NCBI GenBank assembly: GCA_009929855.1
Contig: RZZN01000026.1
Coordinates: 1-55,206, forward strand
Source: Gammaproteobacteria bacterium
GTDB lineage: Bacteria; Pseudomonadota; Gammaproteobacteria; Chromatiales; Chromatiaceae
Length of the DNA stretch: 55,206 nucleotides
Reading direction: 5' to 3'
The notes under the pieces were generated by a model. That model did not search any database. It was not told where the DNA came from and saw nothing but the letters and a program-made list of their open reading frames with translations. Position 1 is the stretch's first letter. Each line of letters opens with the position of its first letter. The position numbers and the translations under genes are program-made. Positions 17,641 to 27,357 of this stretch are shown one piece after another.

Positions 17641-18681
17641 TCAGTGTTTGATCCTGCGACCCTGCCCGAATACACGTGGCTGGGTGTAGTGGTCGATGGT
17701 CGGGGCGGCGATGTTCATCAACAAGACCGCGAAGGCGACCGCGTCTGGATAACCGCCCCAGGTCCGGATCACGAACACCAGCACACCGATCGCGGCGCCG
17801 AAGATGATCTGCCCGCGCCTGGTGGTGCAGGCGCTGACCGGGTCGGTGGCGATGAAGAAGGCACCCAGGATGGCCGCGCCGCTGAACAGATGGAAGGCCG
17901 GAAAGGGGTGTGTCTGCGGGTCGATCAGCCAGAAGATACCGGCTGCGATCAACAAGGCGAGCAGCATCGAGACCGGGATGTGCCAGGTGATGATCCTGCG
18001 CCACAGGAGATAGACCCCGCCGAGCAGGAAGGCATTGGCGACCCATTCCCAGCCGCGGCCACCGAAATCGCCCCACAGCGGGCCAGCGCGGATCTCGGCG
18101 ATGGTCAGGCCCTGATCGAGCTGGCCGCGCATGGCGTCGAGCGGGGTCGCGGCCGAGAGCGCGTCCCACTCGAGTCCGGTCGGAAGGCTGCCCATGAAGA
18201 TCAGACGCAACGATTCCATGAAGGTCAGACTGTGCGCCGTGAGCATGCTGGGTGCCAGCCAGGTGGTCATGGCGACCGGGAAGGAGACCAGCAGGAACAC
18301 ATAGGCCGCCATCGCCGGATTGAAGGGGTTGTAGCCGAGTCCGCCATAGAGCTGCTTGACCAGGACGATCGCGAAGAGCATCCCGAGCAGGGTCATCCAC
18401 CAGGGCAGAGTCGGTGGGATCGAGAGCGCAAAGAGTGCCGCGGTGACCAGCGCGCTGTAATCACCGATGGCAGGGCCGACGGGACGGCGACGCAACAGCA
18501 TCACGCTCGCCTCGGCCGCGACCGCGACCGCGCCAGCGAGCAGCAGATTGATCAGCACACCCCAGCCAAAGAGCCAGATCATGGCCAGCAGGCCAGGCAG
18601 CAGCGCGATCAGGACCTCGCGCATGATGCGGTCGACCCGGTTGGGATGTGGCCCGTGGGGCGATGAGACCAGATTAGGCAT
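17641..18681 (-). CDS. rnfD: Rnf electron transport complex subunit D (covalent FMN)
   Basis: This 346-aa NQR2/RnfD/RnfE-family membrane protein has about nine or ten helices. A likely flavinylation site DALSAAT (about 186-192) fits D-x-x-S-x-A-T with alanine in place of the common glycine. It is homologous to NqrB and forms part of the ion- and electron-conducting core. I start at ATG 18681, which overlaps the rnfC end by 8 bases; the open frame runs far upstream into rnfC but without family similarity. The order A-B-C-D-G-E is that of Rhodobacter and E. coli rsx clusters. Confidence 0.95.
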   Translation of the reverse strand: MPNLVSSPHGPHPNRVDRIMREVLIALLPGLLAMIWLFGWGVLINLLLAGAVAVAAEASVMLLRRRPVGPAIGDYSALVTAALFALSIPPTLPWWMTLLGMLFAIVLVKQLYGGLGYNPFNPAMAAYVFLLVSFPVAMTTWLAPSMLTAHSLTFMESLRLIFMGSLPTGLEWDALSAATPLDAMRGQLDQGLTIAEIRAGPLWGDFGGRGWEWVANAFLLGGVYLLWRRIITWHIPVSMLLALLIAAGIFWLIDPQTHPFPAFHLFSGAAILGAFFIATDPVSACTTRRGQIIFGAAIGVLVFVIRTWGGYPDAVAFAVLLMNIAAPTIDHYTQPRVFGQGRRIKH

Positions 18682-20272
18682 GATCCGAGGTCTCCGCTTG
18701 GGTCGATGCGGCCTTGCGCGCCGCGGCGCGCGAGCGGGCCGCGGCGATGGCCGCCGCCGGCGCCCCGGGATCGCTTGGGTCCGCCGAGGTCGGGGTTTGG
18801 AGTGCCTCCTTCTTTTGCCGCAGCTTGGCCTTGCGCTCGCGCTCCTGCCGCTCGAGCCGGGCCTGCTTGGCCTCGTGGCGCGCGCGCGCCAGCTCCGACT
18901 TGCGCTTCTCCTGCTCGCGCGTCCAGATCTCGTTCTTGGCAAAGCGGTAATACTGGACGAGCGGGATGTGGCTGGGACAGACCTGGGCGCAGCAGCCACA
19001 CTCGATGCAATCGAACAGATTGTAGTCCTGCACGCGATCGAGATCCTTCGCGCGGGCGTGCCAATAGAGCTGCTGGGGCAAGAGGTTGGCTGGACAGGCC
19101 TCGGCGCAGCGGCCACAGCGGATGCAGGCCAGGGCGGGGCCGGGGTCGGGCGATTCGGCCGCGGTCAGGGCGAGGATACAGTTGGCCGGCTTGGTGATGG
19201 GTGCCTCGGGATGGAGGATCTCGAAGCCCATCATGGGGCCGCCGCAGACCAAGCGGCGGACGGGCTCGCGATAGCCCCCGCAGGTCTCGATGAGCGCCGC
19301 GATGGGGGTGCCGATGCGGACCTCGAGGTTGCGTGGCGTGGTGATCCCGCGTCCGGTGACCGTGACCACGCGTGAGATCAGCGGCCGGCCCGCGAGCACC
19401 GCATCCGCCACCGCGGCGGCCGATCCCACGTTTTGACAGACGATGCCGATCTGCGCCGGGATCGAGTGACTGGGGACTTCGCGTCCGGTGAGGATGCGGA
19501 TCAGCTGCTTCTCCCCACCGCTTGGATAGCGGGTCGGGATGACACGGATCTCGGTGAAGGCGCCCATGTCGGTGTCGGCGAGTGCGCGGCGCATGGCCGC
19601 GATCGCCTCGGGTTTGTTGTCCTCGATCCCGATGAGGATGTCCGGCTCGTTGAGCAAGGCGCGCATGATGCGCGCGCCGGCCAGGATGCTCGGGGCGCGC
19701 TCGCGCATCAGCCGATCATCGCAGGTGATGTAAGGCTCGCATTCGGCGCCATTGATGATCAGTGTGGTGATGCGATGCGAGGGTCCCGGATCGAGCTTGA
19801 CGCTGGTGGGAAAGGAGGCCCCACCCAGACCGACCACGCCGGCCCAGCGGATGCGCTCGCGGATCTCGGCCGGGTCGAGTAGGGCATGGTGCGGCAGGGC
19901 TGGCGGCAGCTCGGCCCAGGTGTCTGCGCCGTCGGTCTCGATGATGGCGCAAGGTGCCGTCAGGCCCGAGGGGTGCGGGATCGGATGCTCCTCGATGGCG
20001 ATCAGGGTGCCCGAGCTCGAGGCATGGATGCAGGCGCTGATCTGGCCCTCGGCACGCGCGATCAACTGACCCTTGAGGACCGGCTCGCCGATCTTGACCA
20101 CTGGACGGGCCTCAGCGCCGATATGTTGACGCAAGGGGATGATCAGATGTGGTGGGATGGGCGCGGGCGCGATCGCCGAGCCATTGGAGAGCGTCTTCTC
20201 GTCGGGGATGTGCAGACCCCCGTGGAATTGCCACAAACGGCGAGGCGGCAGCAGTGAGCGCAGGGTGGGCAT
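18674..20272 (-). CDS. rnfC: Rnf electron transport complex subunit C (NADH/FMN, Fe-S)
   Basis: This 532-aa peripheral protein carries the NADH- and FMN-binding region homologous to complex I 51-kDa subunits (glycine-rich GVVGLGGASFPT, about 140-151; INGAECEPY, about 170-178). Two ferredoxin-type clusters follow, CIRCGRCAEACP and CIECGCCAQVCP (about 382-433). The C-terminal 90 residues are a charged K/R/E-rich helix ending in an Ala-rich tail, typical of gammaproteobacterial RnfC, though short here. It starts at ATG 20272, 95 bases after the rnfB stop, the only sizeable gap in the operon. RnfC is the NADH entry or exit point. Confidence 0.95.
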   Translation of the reverse strand: MPTLRSLLPPRRLWQFHGGLHIPDEKTLSNGSAIAPAPIPPHLIIPLRQHIGAEARPVVKIGEPVLKGQLIARAEGQISACIHASSSGTLIAIEEHPIPHPSGLTAPCAIIETDGADTWAELPPALPHHALLDPAEIRERIRWAGVVGLGGASFPTSVKLDPGPSHRITTLIINGAECEPYITCDDRLMRERAPSILAGARIMRALLNEPDILIGIEDNKPEAIAAMRRALADTDMGAFTEIRVIPTRYPSGGEKQLIRILTGREVPSHSIPAQIGIVCQNVGSAAAVADAVLAGRPLISRVVTVTGRGITTPRNLEVRIGTPIAALIETCGGYREPVRRLVCGGPMMGFEILHPEAPITKPANCILALTAAESPDPGPALACIRCGRCAEACPANLLPQQLYWHARAKDLDRVQDYNLFDCIECGCCAQVCPSHIPLVQYYRFAKNEIWTREQEKRKSELARARHEAKQARLERQERERKAKLRQKKEALQTPTSADPSDPGAPAAAIAAARSRAAARKAASTQAETSDHA

Positions 20273-20367
20273 GCTCGGCTCAGGATCGGGTGTCGAGTGG
20301 GCGGAATGGATGTGTGTGCGGCGGATCGCGGCGGTCGCGCGAGCCCAGTGGCCGGGCGTGCATGACC

Positions 20368-20940
20368 TCAGGCGGCCTCGCGTTGGCTGGCATGCGCGTC
20401 TTGGTGATGCCGCGGTACGGGTCTCGGATAGGGCCAGCGCCAGTGCGCGATATCGGTCACCACGGGGACCATGCGGATGCATTCCACCGGGCATGGCGGC
20501 AGGCATAGCTCGCAGCCCGTGCATTCGGACGCGATGACGCCATGGAGCTGCTTGGCGGCACCGACGATCGCGTCGACCGGGCAGGCTTGCAGACAGAGCG
20601 TGCAGCCGATGCAGGTCTGCTCGTCGATGAGGGCGACCGCGGGCGGCTTCTCCTCGACCTCGAGCGCGACTGGGTCGCGTCCGAGCAGATCGGCCAGGGC
20701 CAGGAGGGTCGTCTCCCCGCCGGGCACGCATTTGTTGATCTCATCCTCGCCGCGGGCGAGCGCCTCGGCATAGGGGCGGCAACCCGGATGACCGCACTGA
20801 CCACATTGGGTCTGGGGCAGGAGCGCATCGATCTGATCGGCGATCGGATTGCCCTCGACCCGGAAGCGGATCGCCGAATAGCCGAGCAGGAGCCCCAGCA
20901 CGGCGGCCAGCAGTGTCATGGCCAGGATTGCGGTGAACAC
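20368..20940 (-). CDS. rnfB: Rnf electron transport complex subunit B (ferredoxin-like)
   Basis: This 190-aa protein has one N-terminal membrane helix, a CGQCGHPGC four-cysteine motif (cluster domain, about 44-70), and two 4Fe-4S motifs, [12 protein letters not shown] and [12 protein letters not shown]. RnfB exchanges electrons with soluble ferredoxin. I choose GTG 20940, since the product then begins at the membrane helix and matches the usual 190-residue length. A TTG at 20976 in the same frame would overlap rnfA by 23 bases. rnfA ends 13 bases upstream of the chosen start. Confidence 0.93.
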   Translation of the reverse strand: MFTAILAMTLLAAVLGLLLGYSAIRFRVEGNPIADQIDALLPQTQCGQCGHPGCRPYAEALARGEDEINKCVPGGETTLLALADLLGRDPVALEVEEKPPAVALIDEQTCIGCTLCLQACPVDAIVGAAKQLHGVIASECTGCELCLPPCPVECIRMVPVVTDIAHWRWPYPRPVPRHHQDAHASQREAA

Positions 20941-20953
20941 CTCGACGACGCCC

Positions 20954-21535
20954 TCAGTTCGAGACGAGTCCGGCAAAGCCCATGAAGGCGAGCGACATGA
21001 GCCCGGCAGTGATGAGCGCGATGGCGCTCCCTTGAAAGGGCTCGGGCACGTCGCCGACCGCCACCCGCTCGCGCATGGCCGCGAAGAGCGTCAGGACCAG
21101 CGAGAAGCCGAGCGCGGCGCCGAATCCATAGAGCGTGGCCTCGACCAGCGTGTGCTCGGATTGCAGATTCAGCAGGGCAACCCCGAGTACGGCACAGTTG
21201 GTGGTGATGAGCGGCAGGAAGATGCCAAGCACCTGATAGAGCACCGGACTGGTCTTGCGCATGAGGGTCTCGGTGAACTGCACCACGGCCGCGATCACCA
21301 GGATGAAGGCGATGATGCGCAGATACTCGATCCCCAGCGGCACCAGCAGATAGTGGTTGACCAGCCAGGAGGTGACCGATGAGAGCGTCAGCACGAAGGT
21401 CGTGGCCAGGCCCATCCCGGCCGCGGTCTCGAGCTTCTTGGAGACCCCCATGAAGGGACAGAGTCCGAGAAACTTGACCAGCACGAAGTTGTTGACCAGC
21501 ACGGTGCCGATCAGGATGAGTGCATATTCAGTCAT
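20954..21535 (-). CDS. rnfA: Rnf electron transport complex subunit A
   Basis: This 193-aa membrane protein has six helices and the family motifs [17 protein letters not shown] (about 19-35) and [13 protein letters not shown] (about 110-122). The cysteines in these motifs are the ones that bind a [2Fe-2S] cluster between RnfA and RnfE in solved Rnf structures. It is the first gene of the operon, with about 200 bp upstream before the next gene on this strand. Confidence 0.96.
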   Translation of the reverse strand: MTEYALILIGTVLVNNFVLVKFLGLCPFMGVSKKLETAAGMGLATTFVLTLSSVTSWLVNHYLLVPLGIEYLRIIAFILVIAAVVQFTETLMRKTSPVLYQVLGIFLPLITTNCAVLGVALLNLQSEHTLVEATLYGFGAALGFSLVLTLFAAMRERVAVGDVPEPFQGSAIALITAGLMSLAFMGFAGLVSN

Positions 21536-21597
21536 GCTGTGTGCGTGTTCCGGTCATACTCGGCTGAACGCCGTTTGCTGCACATGCGAAGTTAAAA

Positions 21598-21626
21598 AGG
21601 ATACGCCCCAGGGTCGGTGAGAACAA
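21598..21626 (-). promoter_or_regulatory. Candidate sigma-70-type promoter for rnfA
   Basis: On the minus strand TTGTTC (21626-21621), a 17-bp spacer and TATCCT (21603-21598) lie about 65 bases before the rnfA ATG. The hexamers match consensus at 3 and 4 of 6 positions, so this is only a candidate. No NifA- or sigma-54-type site was seen. Confidence 0.3.
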
Positions 21627-21735
21627 CATCGGGTTTGGTCTGGCTTTGGCGCGACGCGCCGGACTGGCGTGAAGCCGTGTCCCTTGGTGGTCGCGTGCGG
21701 CGCCGGGGCAGGGCGGCCAGCTCGATCAGGGGCGC

Positions 21736-22278
21736 TCAGTCTGGCGGCTGCGCGCAGGGGGCGAAGAAGGCTTGAGCAAGCGCCTCGCGGCATTGTCTTC
21801 CGATCGCGGTGATGGCGTTCGGGTCGGCCCCCGTGAGCCAGTCTTCCTGCTCCATGTCACGCAGTTGGCGCGCGGCTTCGCAGGGGGGCTGGGTCCAGCA
21901 GGCGCGGCTGGCACCACAGGTCTTGATGACCAGGGTCTCGCACGGCGAGGCGCCGCTGATGTGCTCGCCGGCGGGTGGCGAGTCATCGGCTTCGGAGCGG
22001 TCTGGATGCGCCGGCGCGCGCATCTCGGTGGTCGGGATGACGCGTCCGCCTTGGATCCGGATCACCGAGCCGTCCTCCAGCCGGTGCACGCCGTCCCAGA
22101 GCTGGGTCTCGCGGCCATCCTGGATGAGCAATGGACGGTTCGTCCGTGGATCGACCTCGACCCGTCCACCCCGCTCCAGTGTCGCGCTCCAGGGCTCGCT
22201 GCCCGTCGCCGGCCCGGATGAGAGCAGCGCGATGCCTGTCAGTGGCGCGATCCACGCTTGGCGCAGCCCGATGTGCAT
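21736..22278 (-). CDS. Exported cysteine-rich protein of unknown function
   Basis: I do not recognise this 180-aa protein. It begins with a likely signal peptide (about 1-26, small residues before GSEPW). Residues 30-85 look beta-rich, with regular short strands separated by D/G turns (VEVDPRTNRPLLI, LEDGSVIRIQGGRVI), and could be a small repeat or barrel domain. The C-terminal half has six cysteines in a helical context (PCETLVIKTC, ACWTQPPC, QCREAL, APC), enough for three disulfides in the periplasm. It lies between metG, 9 bases upstream on the same strand, and rnfA. Co-expression with metG is likely from spacing, but no functional link is evident. Confidence 0.65.
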   Translation of the reverse strand: MHIGLRQAWIAPLTGIALLSSGPATGSEPWSATLERGGRVEVDPRTNRPLLIQDGRETQLWDGVHRLEDGSVIRIQGGRVIPTTEMRAPAHPDRSEADDSPPAGEHISGASPCETLVIKTCGASRACWTQPPCEAARQLRDMEQEDWLTGADPNAITAIGRQCREALAQAFFAPCAQPPD

Positions 22279-22287
22279 GCCGCTACC

Positions 22288-24357
22288 TCACTTGACCCGC
22301 ATGCCCGGCTCGGCTCCAGCGTCTGGGCTCAGGATGAAGATGTCAGGACCACCGGGTCCGGCCGCCAGGATCATGCCCTCGGAGGTGCCGAATCGCATCT
22401 TGCGTGGGGCGAGATTGGCGACCAGCACGCAGAGTCGACCGATGAGCGCGGTCGGGTCGTAAGCCGAGCGGATGCCGGCGAACACCTGACGGGTCTCGCC
22501 TCCCAGATCCACCTCCAGGCGCAGCAGCTTGTCGGCGCCCTCGACCCGCTCGGCCGAGCGGATCAGGGCGACGCGCAGATCGAGCTTGGCGAAGGTCTCG
22601 ATATCGATGGTCGCGCCGATCGGATCATTGGTCAGATGCGGATTGGATGGCTCTGGCGCGGTCGGCGCGGCCGTCTTGGTGACCAGATCCTCCTTCGAGG
22701 CCTCCAGCATGGCGGCGATCTGACTCGACTCGACCCGGGTCATCAGCGGCTTGAATGGCGCGATCTCATGGTCGAGCAGTGGCTCGGCGAGCGCCTCCCA
22801 GGTCAGGGGCGCGATCCGCAGGAATGACTCGGCGTCGGCGGCGGTGCCGGGGAGGATGGGACTCAGATAGCCGATCAGGATGCGGAAGAGGTTGAGCCCC
22901 ATCGAGCAGACCGCGTGCAGCTCATCCTCTCGGCCGGGGGCCTTGGCGATGACCCAGGGCGCACGCTCGTCGATGTATTGATTGGCCAGATCGGCCAGGG
23001 CCATGATCTCGCGCACCGCGCGGCTGAGCTCGCGGTGCTCGTAGGCATGGGCGATCGACTCGCCGGCCAGGATGAAGCGCTGGTGCAGCGAGCGATCGGC
23101 GAGATGCGCGGCGAGCCGCCCGTCGAAGCGCTTGCTGATGAAGCCCGCGCAGCGGCTGGCGATATTGACCACCTTACCGACCAGGTCGGCATTGACCCGG
23201 GCGGCGAAGTCCTGGAGGCTCAGATCGATGTCGTCGATGCCCGAGCCGAGCTTGGCGGCGAAGTAGTAGCGCAAATATTCCGGATTGAGGTGATCCAGAT
23301 AGGTGCGGGCCTTGATGAAGGTTCCGCGCGATTTGGACATCTTCTGTCCATCGACGGTGAGGAAGCCGTGCGCGAAGACCGCCGTGGGGGTGCGCAAGTC
23401 GGCCCCATGGAGCATCGCCGGCCAGAAGAGCGCATGGAAATAGATGATGTCCTTGCCGATGAAGTGATAGAGCTCGGCGGTCGAATCGCGACCCCAGAAG
23501 GCGTCGAAGTCCAGTCCCGCGGCGCGTCCGCGTGGGCTCTCGCAGAGATGGCGGAAACTGGCCATGTAGCCGATCGGCGCGTCCATCCAGACGTAGAAGT
23601 ACTTGTCTGGATGATCGGGGATCTCGAACCCGAAATAGGGCGCGTCGCGCGAGATGTCCCATTCCTGCAGACCGGCGGTGAACCACTCGTCGAGCTTGTT
23701 GGCGACCTGCGCCTGGAGTCCACCGCCACGTGTCCACTCACGCAGCATCGATTCGAAATCACCGAGTCGGAAGAAATAGTGCTCGGATTCGCGCTGCTCG
23801 GGCACGGCGCCCGAGATCGCCGAGCGCGGATGTTTGAGCTCGTTGGGCGAGTAGCTCGCGCCGCATGACTCACAGTTGTCGCCGTATTGGTCCGGCGCGC
23901 CACACTTGGGACACTCGCCCTTGATGAAACGATCGGGCAGGAACATCTGCTCGACCGGGTCATAGGCCTGGGTGATGGTGCGCTTGATGATGTGTCCCTT
24001 CTCGCGGTTGCGCCGATAGATGAGGTTGGCGAAATCACGGTTCTCGGGCGAGTGGGTGGAGTGATACTGGTCGAAGGCGATGCGGAAATCAGCGAAATCG
24101 GCACGATGCTCCGCGCCGATGCGCTCGATCAGCGACTCGGGCGTGATGCCTTCCTGGCGCGCACGCAGCATGATCGGGGTGCCGTGGGCATCGTCGGCGC
24201 AGACGTACCAGCAGCGATGCCCGCGCATCCGTTGGAAACGGGCCCAGATGTCGGTCTGGATGTATTCGACGAGATGACCGATGTGGATCGGTCCATTGGC
24301 GTAGGGCAGGGCGCTGGTGATGAGGATGTCGCGGATCTGGTTCATCTGAGGATGCAT
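22288..24357 (-). CDS. metG: Methionine-tRNA ligase
   Basis: This 689-aa class I synthetase charges tRNA-Met and initiator tRNA. It has the HIGH motif ([11 protein letters not shown]), a zinc-knuckle region [18 protein letters not shown], the KMSKS loop ([11 protein letters not shown]), an anticodon-binding helical domain, and a C-terminal EMAP/Trbp111-type tRNA-binding domain (last about 100 residues; [20 protein letters not shown]) that makes the enzyme a dimer. The start is uncertain: ATG 24357 (MHPQMNQ) or 24345 (MNQIRD), neither with a strong ribosome site; a GTG lies at 24399. Divergent from apbC. Confidence 0.96.
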   Translation of the reverse strand: MHPQMNQIRDILITSALPYANGPIHIGHLVEYIQTDIWARFQRMRGHRCWYVCADDAHGTPIMLRARQEGITPESLIERIGAEHRADFADFRIAFDQYHSTHSPENRDFANLIYRRNREKGHIIKRTITQAYDPVEQMFLPDRFIKGECPKCGAPDQYGDNCESCGASYSPNELKHPRSAISGAVPEQRESEHYFFRLGDFESMLREWTRGGGLQAQVANKLDEWFTAGLQEWDISRDAPYFGFEIPDHPDKYFYVWMDAPIGYMASFRHLCESPRGRAAGLDFDAFWGRDSTAELYHFIGKDIIYFHALFWPAMLHGADLRTPTAVFAHGFLTVDGQKMSKSRGTFIKARTYLDHLNPEYLRYYFAAKLGSGIDDIDLSLQDFAARVNADLVGKVVNIASRCAGFISKRFDGRLAAHLADRSLHQRFILAGESIAHAYEHRELSRAVREIMALADLANQYIDERAPWVIAKAPGREDELHAVCSMGLNLFRILIGYLSPILPGTAADAESFLRIAPLTWEALAEPLLDHEIAPFKPLMTRVESSQIAAMLEASKEDLVTKTAAPTAPEPSNPHLTNDPIGATIDIETFAKLDLRVALIRSAERVEGADKLLRLEVDLGGETRQVFAGIRSAYDPTALIGRLCVLVANLAPRKMRFGTSEGMILAAGPGGPDIFILSPDAGAEPGMRVK

Positions 24358-24700
24358 GCTCGGGGGCTCGGACGATGGCTCAGTATCGCACGGGCGCACG
24401 CTGGCGTGACAGCGTCGCGCGCGCGAGTGGTCATCACCGAGACGCCAATCCCTGGCGAATTGGACGCACCCATGATGGGATCGGCTGAATCGGGAGCGCT
24501 CGCATCGGGTTCTCGATGAGCGGCCTGGATGACGCGTGCCGGCGTGGGGCGTGGCGCGGACTTGATTTCATCCTACTCCAGACCAACCCTTCAGCGCACG
24601 GCGTGTCGAGCGCTGAGCGCACCCGTGCTCGAGACCTCGGCAACGATGTCCAGCGAGCCCCGGCACGGCCGGGAATGACCCCATCATTCTGGAGTACCTC
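24358..24700. other. Intergenic region between metG and apbC
   Basis: This 343-bp divergent gap has no recognisable gene, RNA or strong promoter. GGAG lies 7 bases before the apbC ATG. No T-box or SAM-riboswitch-like structure was recognised upstream of metG. Confidence 0.4.
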
Positions 24701-25792
24701 ATGTCCGAACCCACGAAAGAAGCCATTGAAGCCGCGATCAAGGGCTACACGGAGCCGCACCTGGGACGCGATCTGGTCGCGGCGCGCGCGATCAAAGGGA
24801 TCGCCATCGAGGGAGACCAAGTGCGCGTGCACGTCGTCCTCGGATTTCCGGCCAAGGGTGCTCGCGCGGCCATCACCGAGGTCCTCGAGCAGCGCGTGCG
24901 CGCCGTCGCTGGCGTCGGGGCGGTCCAGGTCGATGTCTCCTGGGAGATCAAGTCGCACTCGGTACAGAAGTCACTCAAGCCGATCGACAATGTGAAGAAC
25001 ATCATCGCCGTGGCCTCCGGCAAGGGCGGGGTCGGCAAGTCCACCACCGCGGTCAACCTGGCCCTGGCGCTGTCCGCCGAGGGTGCGCGCGTCGGCATCC
25101 TGGATGCCGACATCTATGGTCCATCGCAGCCGCGCATGCTGGGCATCACGGGCAAGCCCGAGTCCAAGGATGGCAGCAGCCTGGAACCCATGACCAGCTA
25201 TGATCTGCAGGCCATGTCGATCGGTTTTCTGATCGACGAGGAGACCCCCATGATCTGGCGTGGCCCCATGGTCACCCAGGCACTGGAGCAGCTGCTCAAC
25301 GATACCAACTGGTCCGATCTCGACTATCTGGTCATCGACCTGCCGCCTGGCACCGGCGACACCCAGCTGACGCTGGCGCAGAAGGTCCCGGTCTCGGGCG
25401 CCATCATCGTCACCACCCCGCAGGACATCGCCCTGCTCGATGCGCGCAAGGGACTGAAGATGTTCCAGAAGGTCGAGGTCCCGGTGTTAGGGATCATCGA
25501 GAACATGAGCATCCATATCTGCTCGCAGTGCGGTCATGAGGAGCACATCTTCGGTACCGGTGGTGGGCAGAAGATGTCCGAGCAGTATGGCGTTGATCTG
25601 CTCGGCTCTCTGCCCTTGAATGGTCACATCCGCGAGGAGACCGACAGTGGCAAGCCGACGGTGGTCGCTCAGCCCGAGTCGCGGGTGACCGAGATCTACC
25701 GCGAGATCGCGCGCAAGACCGCCGCCAAGCTCTCGCTCCAGGCCAAGGACTATGCGGCCAAGTTCCCCCGCATCGTCATCCAGAACAACTGA
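24701..25792 (+). CDS. apbC: Iron-sulfur cluster carrier protein ApbC/Mrp
   Basis: This 363-aa P-loop protein moves Fe-S clusters to apo-targets. It has an N-terminal MIP18/DUF59 domain (about 5-90), the deviant Walker A GKGGVGKST (about 107-115), the switch region DADIYGPSQPRM, and the CSQCG motif (about 272-276) whose cysteines bind the bridging cluster in the dimer. GGAG lies 7 bases before ATG 24701. It commonly sits beside metG in proteobacteria, as here in divergent orientation. Functionally it connects with the suf genes at 42-46 kb. Confidence 0.95.
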   Translation: MSEPTKEAIEAAIKGYTEPHLGRDLVAARAIKGIAIEGDQVRVHVVLGFPAKGARAAITEVLEQRVRAVAGVGAVQVDVSWEIKSHSVQKSLKPIDNVKNIIAVASGKGGVGKSTTAVNLALALSAEGARVGILDADIYGPSQPRMLGITGKPESKDGSSLEPMTSYDLQAMSIGFLIDEETPMIWRGPMVTQALEQLLNDTNWSDLDYLVIDLPPGTGDTQLTLAQKVPVSGAIIVTTPQDIALLDARKGLKMFQKVEVPVLGIIENMSIHICSQCGHEEHIFGTGGGQKMSEQYGVDLLGSLPLNGHIREETDSGKPTVVAQPESRVTEIYREIARKTAAKLSLQAKDYAAKFPRIVIQNN

Positions 25793-25917
25793 GCAGAGGT
25801 CGCGGCGCACGTCCGGCTTGCCCGCCTGCGCCGTGTTGGATGAGCCGCGCGGCGCTTGGGTGACATGACTCGTTCATCGGCTCGCGCCCCTTGATGGGCG
25901 CGCGTCGCGGCGCTGGC

Positions 25918-25946
25918 TTGTTGGGCACCGTGCACTGGTGTAGCCT
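25918..25946 (+). promoter_or_regulatory. Candidate promoter for dcd
   Basis: TTGTTG (25918-25923), a 17-bp spacer and TAGCCT (25941-25946) lie 32 bases before the dcd start. Matches to consensus are partial (3 of 6 each), so the call rests on spacing and position. Confidence 0.25.
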
Positions 25947-25977
25947 GTAGGGCCGCTGCCGCCATCGAGTCCTTCAG

Positions 25978-26544
25978 ATGTCCATCAAGTCCGATCGTTG
26001 GATCCGCCGCATGGCCGAGGGCCACCGGATGATCGAGCCATTCGAGCCGGTGCAGGTGCGTGAGGGTGAGCAGGGACGGGTGATCTCGTTCGGGACCTCG
26101 AGCTATGGCTACGATGTCCGCTGCGCCGACGAGTTCAAGATCTTCACCAACATCAACTCGGCCATCGTCGATCCCAAGAGCTTCGATTCCAACAGCTTCG
26201 TCGATCTCCAGTCTGATGTCTGCATCATCCCCCCGAACTCGTTCGCCTTGGCGCGGACCGTCGAATACTTTCGGATTCCACGCAACATCCTGACCATCTG
26301 TCTCGGCAAGAGCACCTATGCCCGTTGTGGCATCATTGTGAACGTGACCCCATTGGAGCCCGAATGGGAAGGTCATGTGACACTGGAGTTCTCGAACACG
26401 ACACCACTGCCGGCCAAGATCTATGCCAATGAGGGCGTGGCCCAGATCCTCTTCTTCGAGTCGGACGAGGTCTGCGAGACCTCTTACAAGGATCGTGGCG
26501 GAAAGTATCAGGGGCAACGTGGCGTGACCTTGCCCAAGTCGTGA
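25978..26544 (+). CDS. dcd: dCTP deaminase
   Basis: This 188-aa trimeric enzyme converts dCTP to dUTP and ammonia, feeding thymidylate synthesis. Conserved features include [12 protein letters not shown] (about 42-53), [11 protein letters not shown] (about 108-118), and the catalytic glutamate in [17 protein letters not shown] (about 124-140). Length matches the family. A 185-bp gap separates it from apbC. It converges on mtgA with only 15 bp between stop codons. Confidence 0.97.
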   Translation: MSIKSDRWIRRMAEGHRMIEPFEPVQVREGEQGRVISFGTSSYGYDVRCADEFKIFTNINSAIVDPKSFDSNSFVDLQSDVCIIPPNSFALARTVEYFRIPRNILTICLGKSTYARCGIIVNVTPLEPEWEGHVTLEFSNTTPLPAKIYANEGVAQILFFESDEVCETSYKDRGGKYQGQRGVTLPKS

Positions 26545-26559
26545 TGTCGAGAGGCAGCG

Positions 26560-27315
26560 TCACAGCTGCTCGAGAAACTTGACCCCGCCGAGCCGATTCA
26601 TCTGACGCCGGATCGATGCGGCGCGACGCTGCATGGTCGGGGTGGGTGCGCTCAAGCGGTTGAGGCTTGGATTCGGGAGCGTGGCCGCGATCAAGGTGGC
26701 CTGGTTGAGGCTCAGTGCGCTGACTGGACGGTCGAAATAGCGCCAGCTGGCTGCGCCGACGCCGAATGTGTCGGGGCCGAGCTGGGCGATGTTGAGATAG
26801 ATCTCGAGGATGCGCTGCTTCGACCAGAAGGTCTCGATCAGGAGCGTCAGCCAGGCCTCCAGCGCCTTCCTGAAGGGATCTCGCCCGGGCCAGAGATAGA
26901 GGTTCTTGGCGGTCTGTTGGCTGATGGTGCTGGCCCCGCGCAGACGCTTGCCATCGCGGTGGTCCTGCCAAGCCCGTTGCATCTCGATCAGGTCGAAGCC
27001 ACGGTGGTACGCAAAGCGTTGGTCCTCGGCGGCGATCACCGCGAGCTTGACCTGATCGGGGATGGCGGACCAATCGACCCATTCGTAGGCGATCGCGACT
27101 GATTCATCGGGCGCGAATTGAGTCGCGACCCAGCGTTGGATCATGAATGAGGAGGTGGCCGGCGGCAGCCAGCGCAGCGGCAACACCAGGAGGATGGAGA
27201 GCGCGATCCATCCGACCGGGATCAGGATGAACCAGCGCCAGCGCACTCGCCTCGGCGCTTTCTTCGGCATGGAGCGCGAGCGCACCCGTCTAGGCGCGGC
27301 CATCGGCGTGTCCAT
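26560..27315 (-). CDS. mtgA: Monofunctional biosynthetic peptidoglycan transglycosylase
   Basis: This 251-aa inner-membrane enzyme polymerises lipid II into glycan strands. A basic N-terminus and one membrane helix (about 28-48) anchor a GT51 domain. The donor-site motif is AAEDQRFAYHRGFD (catalytic Glu near 95), followed by RGASTISQQTAKNLYLW (about 125-141) and the QRILEIYLN motif. The start could also be the second or third methionine (MAAPRR, MPKKAP). It follows hoxW on the same strand by 42 bp and may be read through from the hydrogenase operon, though a functional link is not expected. Confidence 0.95.
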   Translation of the reverse strand: MDTPMAAPRRVRSRSMPKKAPRRVRWRWFILIPVGWIALSILLVLPLRWLPPATSSFMIQRWVATQFAPDESVAIAYEWVDWSAIPDQVKLAVIAAEDQRFAYHRGFDLIEMQRAWQDHRDGKRLRGASTISQQTAKNLYLWPGRDPFRKALEAWLTLLIETFWSKQRILEIYLNIAQLGPDTFGVGAASWRYFDRPVSALSLNQATLIAATLPNPSLNRLSAPTPTMQRRAASIRRQMNRLGGVKFLEQL

Positions 27316-27357
27316 CCCGCGGGGGCGCCCAGGCCGGGGCGGCGGCCAGCTCCATGA

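Noticed and set aside
17644-18666. 340-codon plus-strand open frame opposite rnfD
   Set aside because: It is a shadow of the rnfD membrane protein, rich in D/G/R/Q/E, with no ribosome site or domain.
20941-20976. TTG start for rnfB at 20976
   Set aside because: It overlaps rnfA by 23 bases and adds residues not seen in RnfB; GTG 20940 gives the normal N-terminal helix and length.
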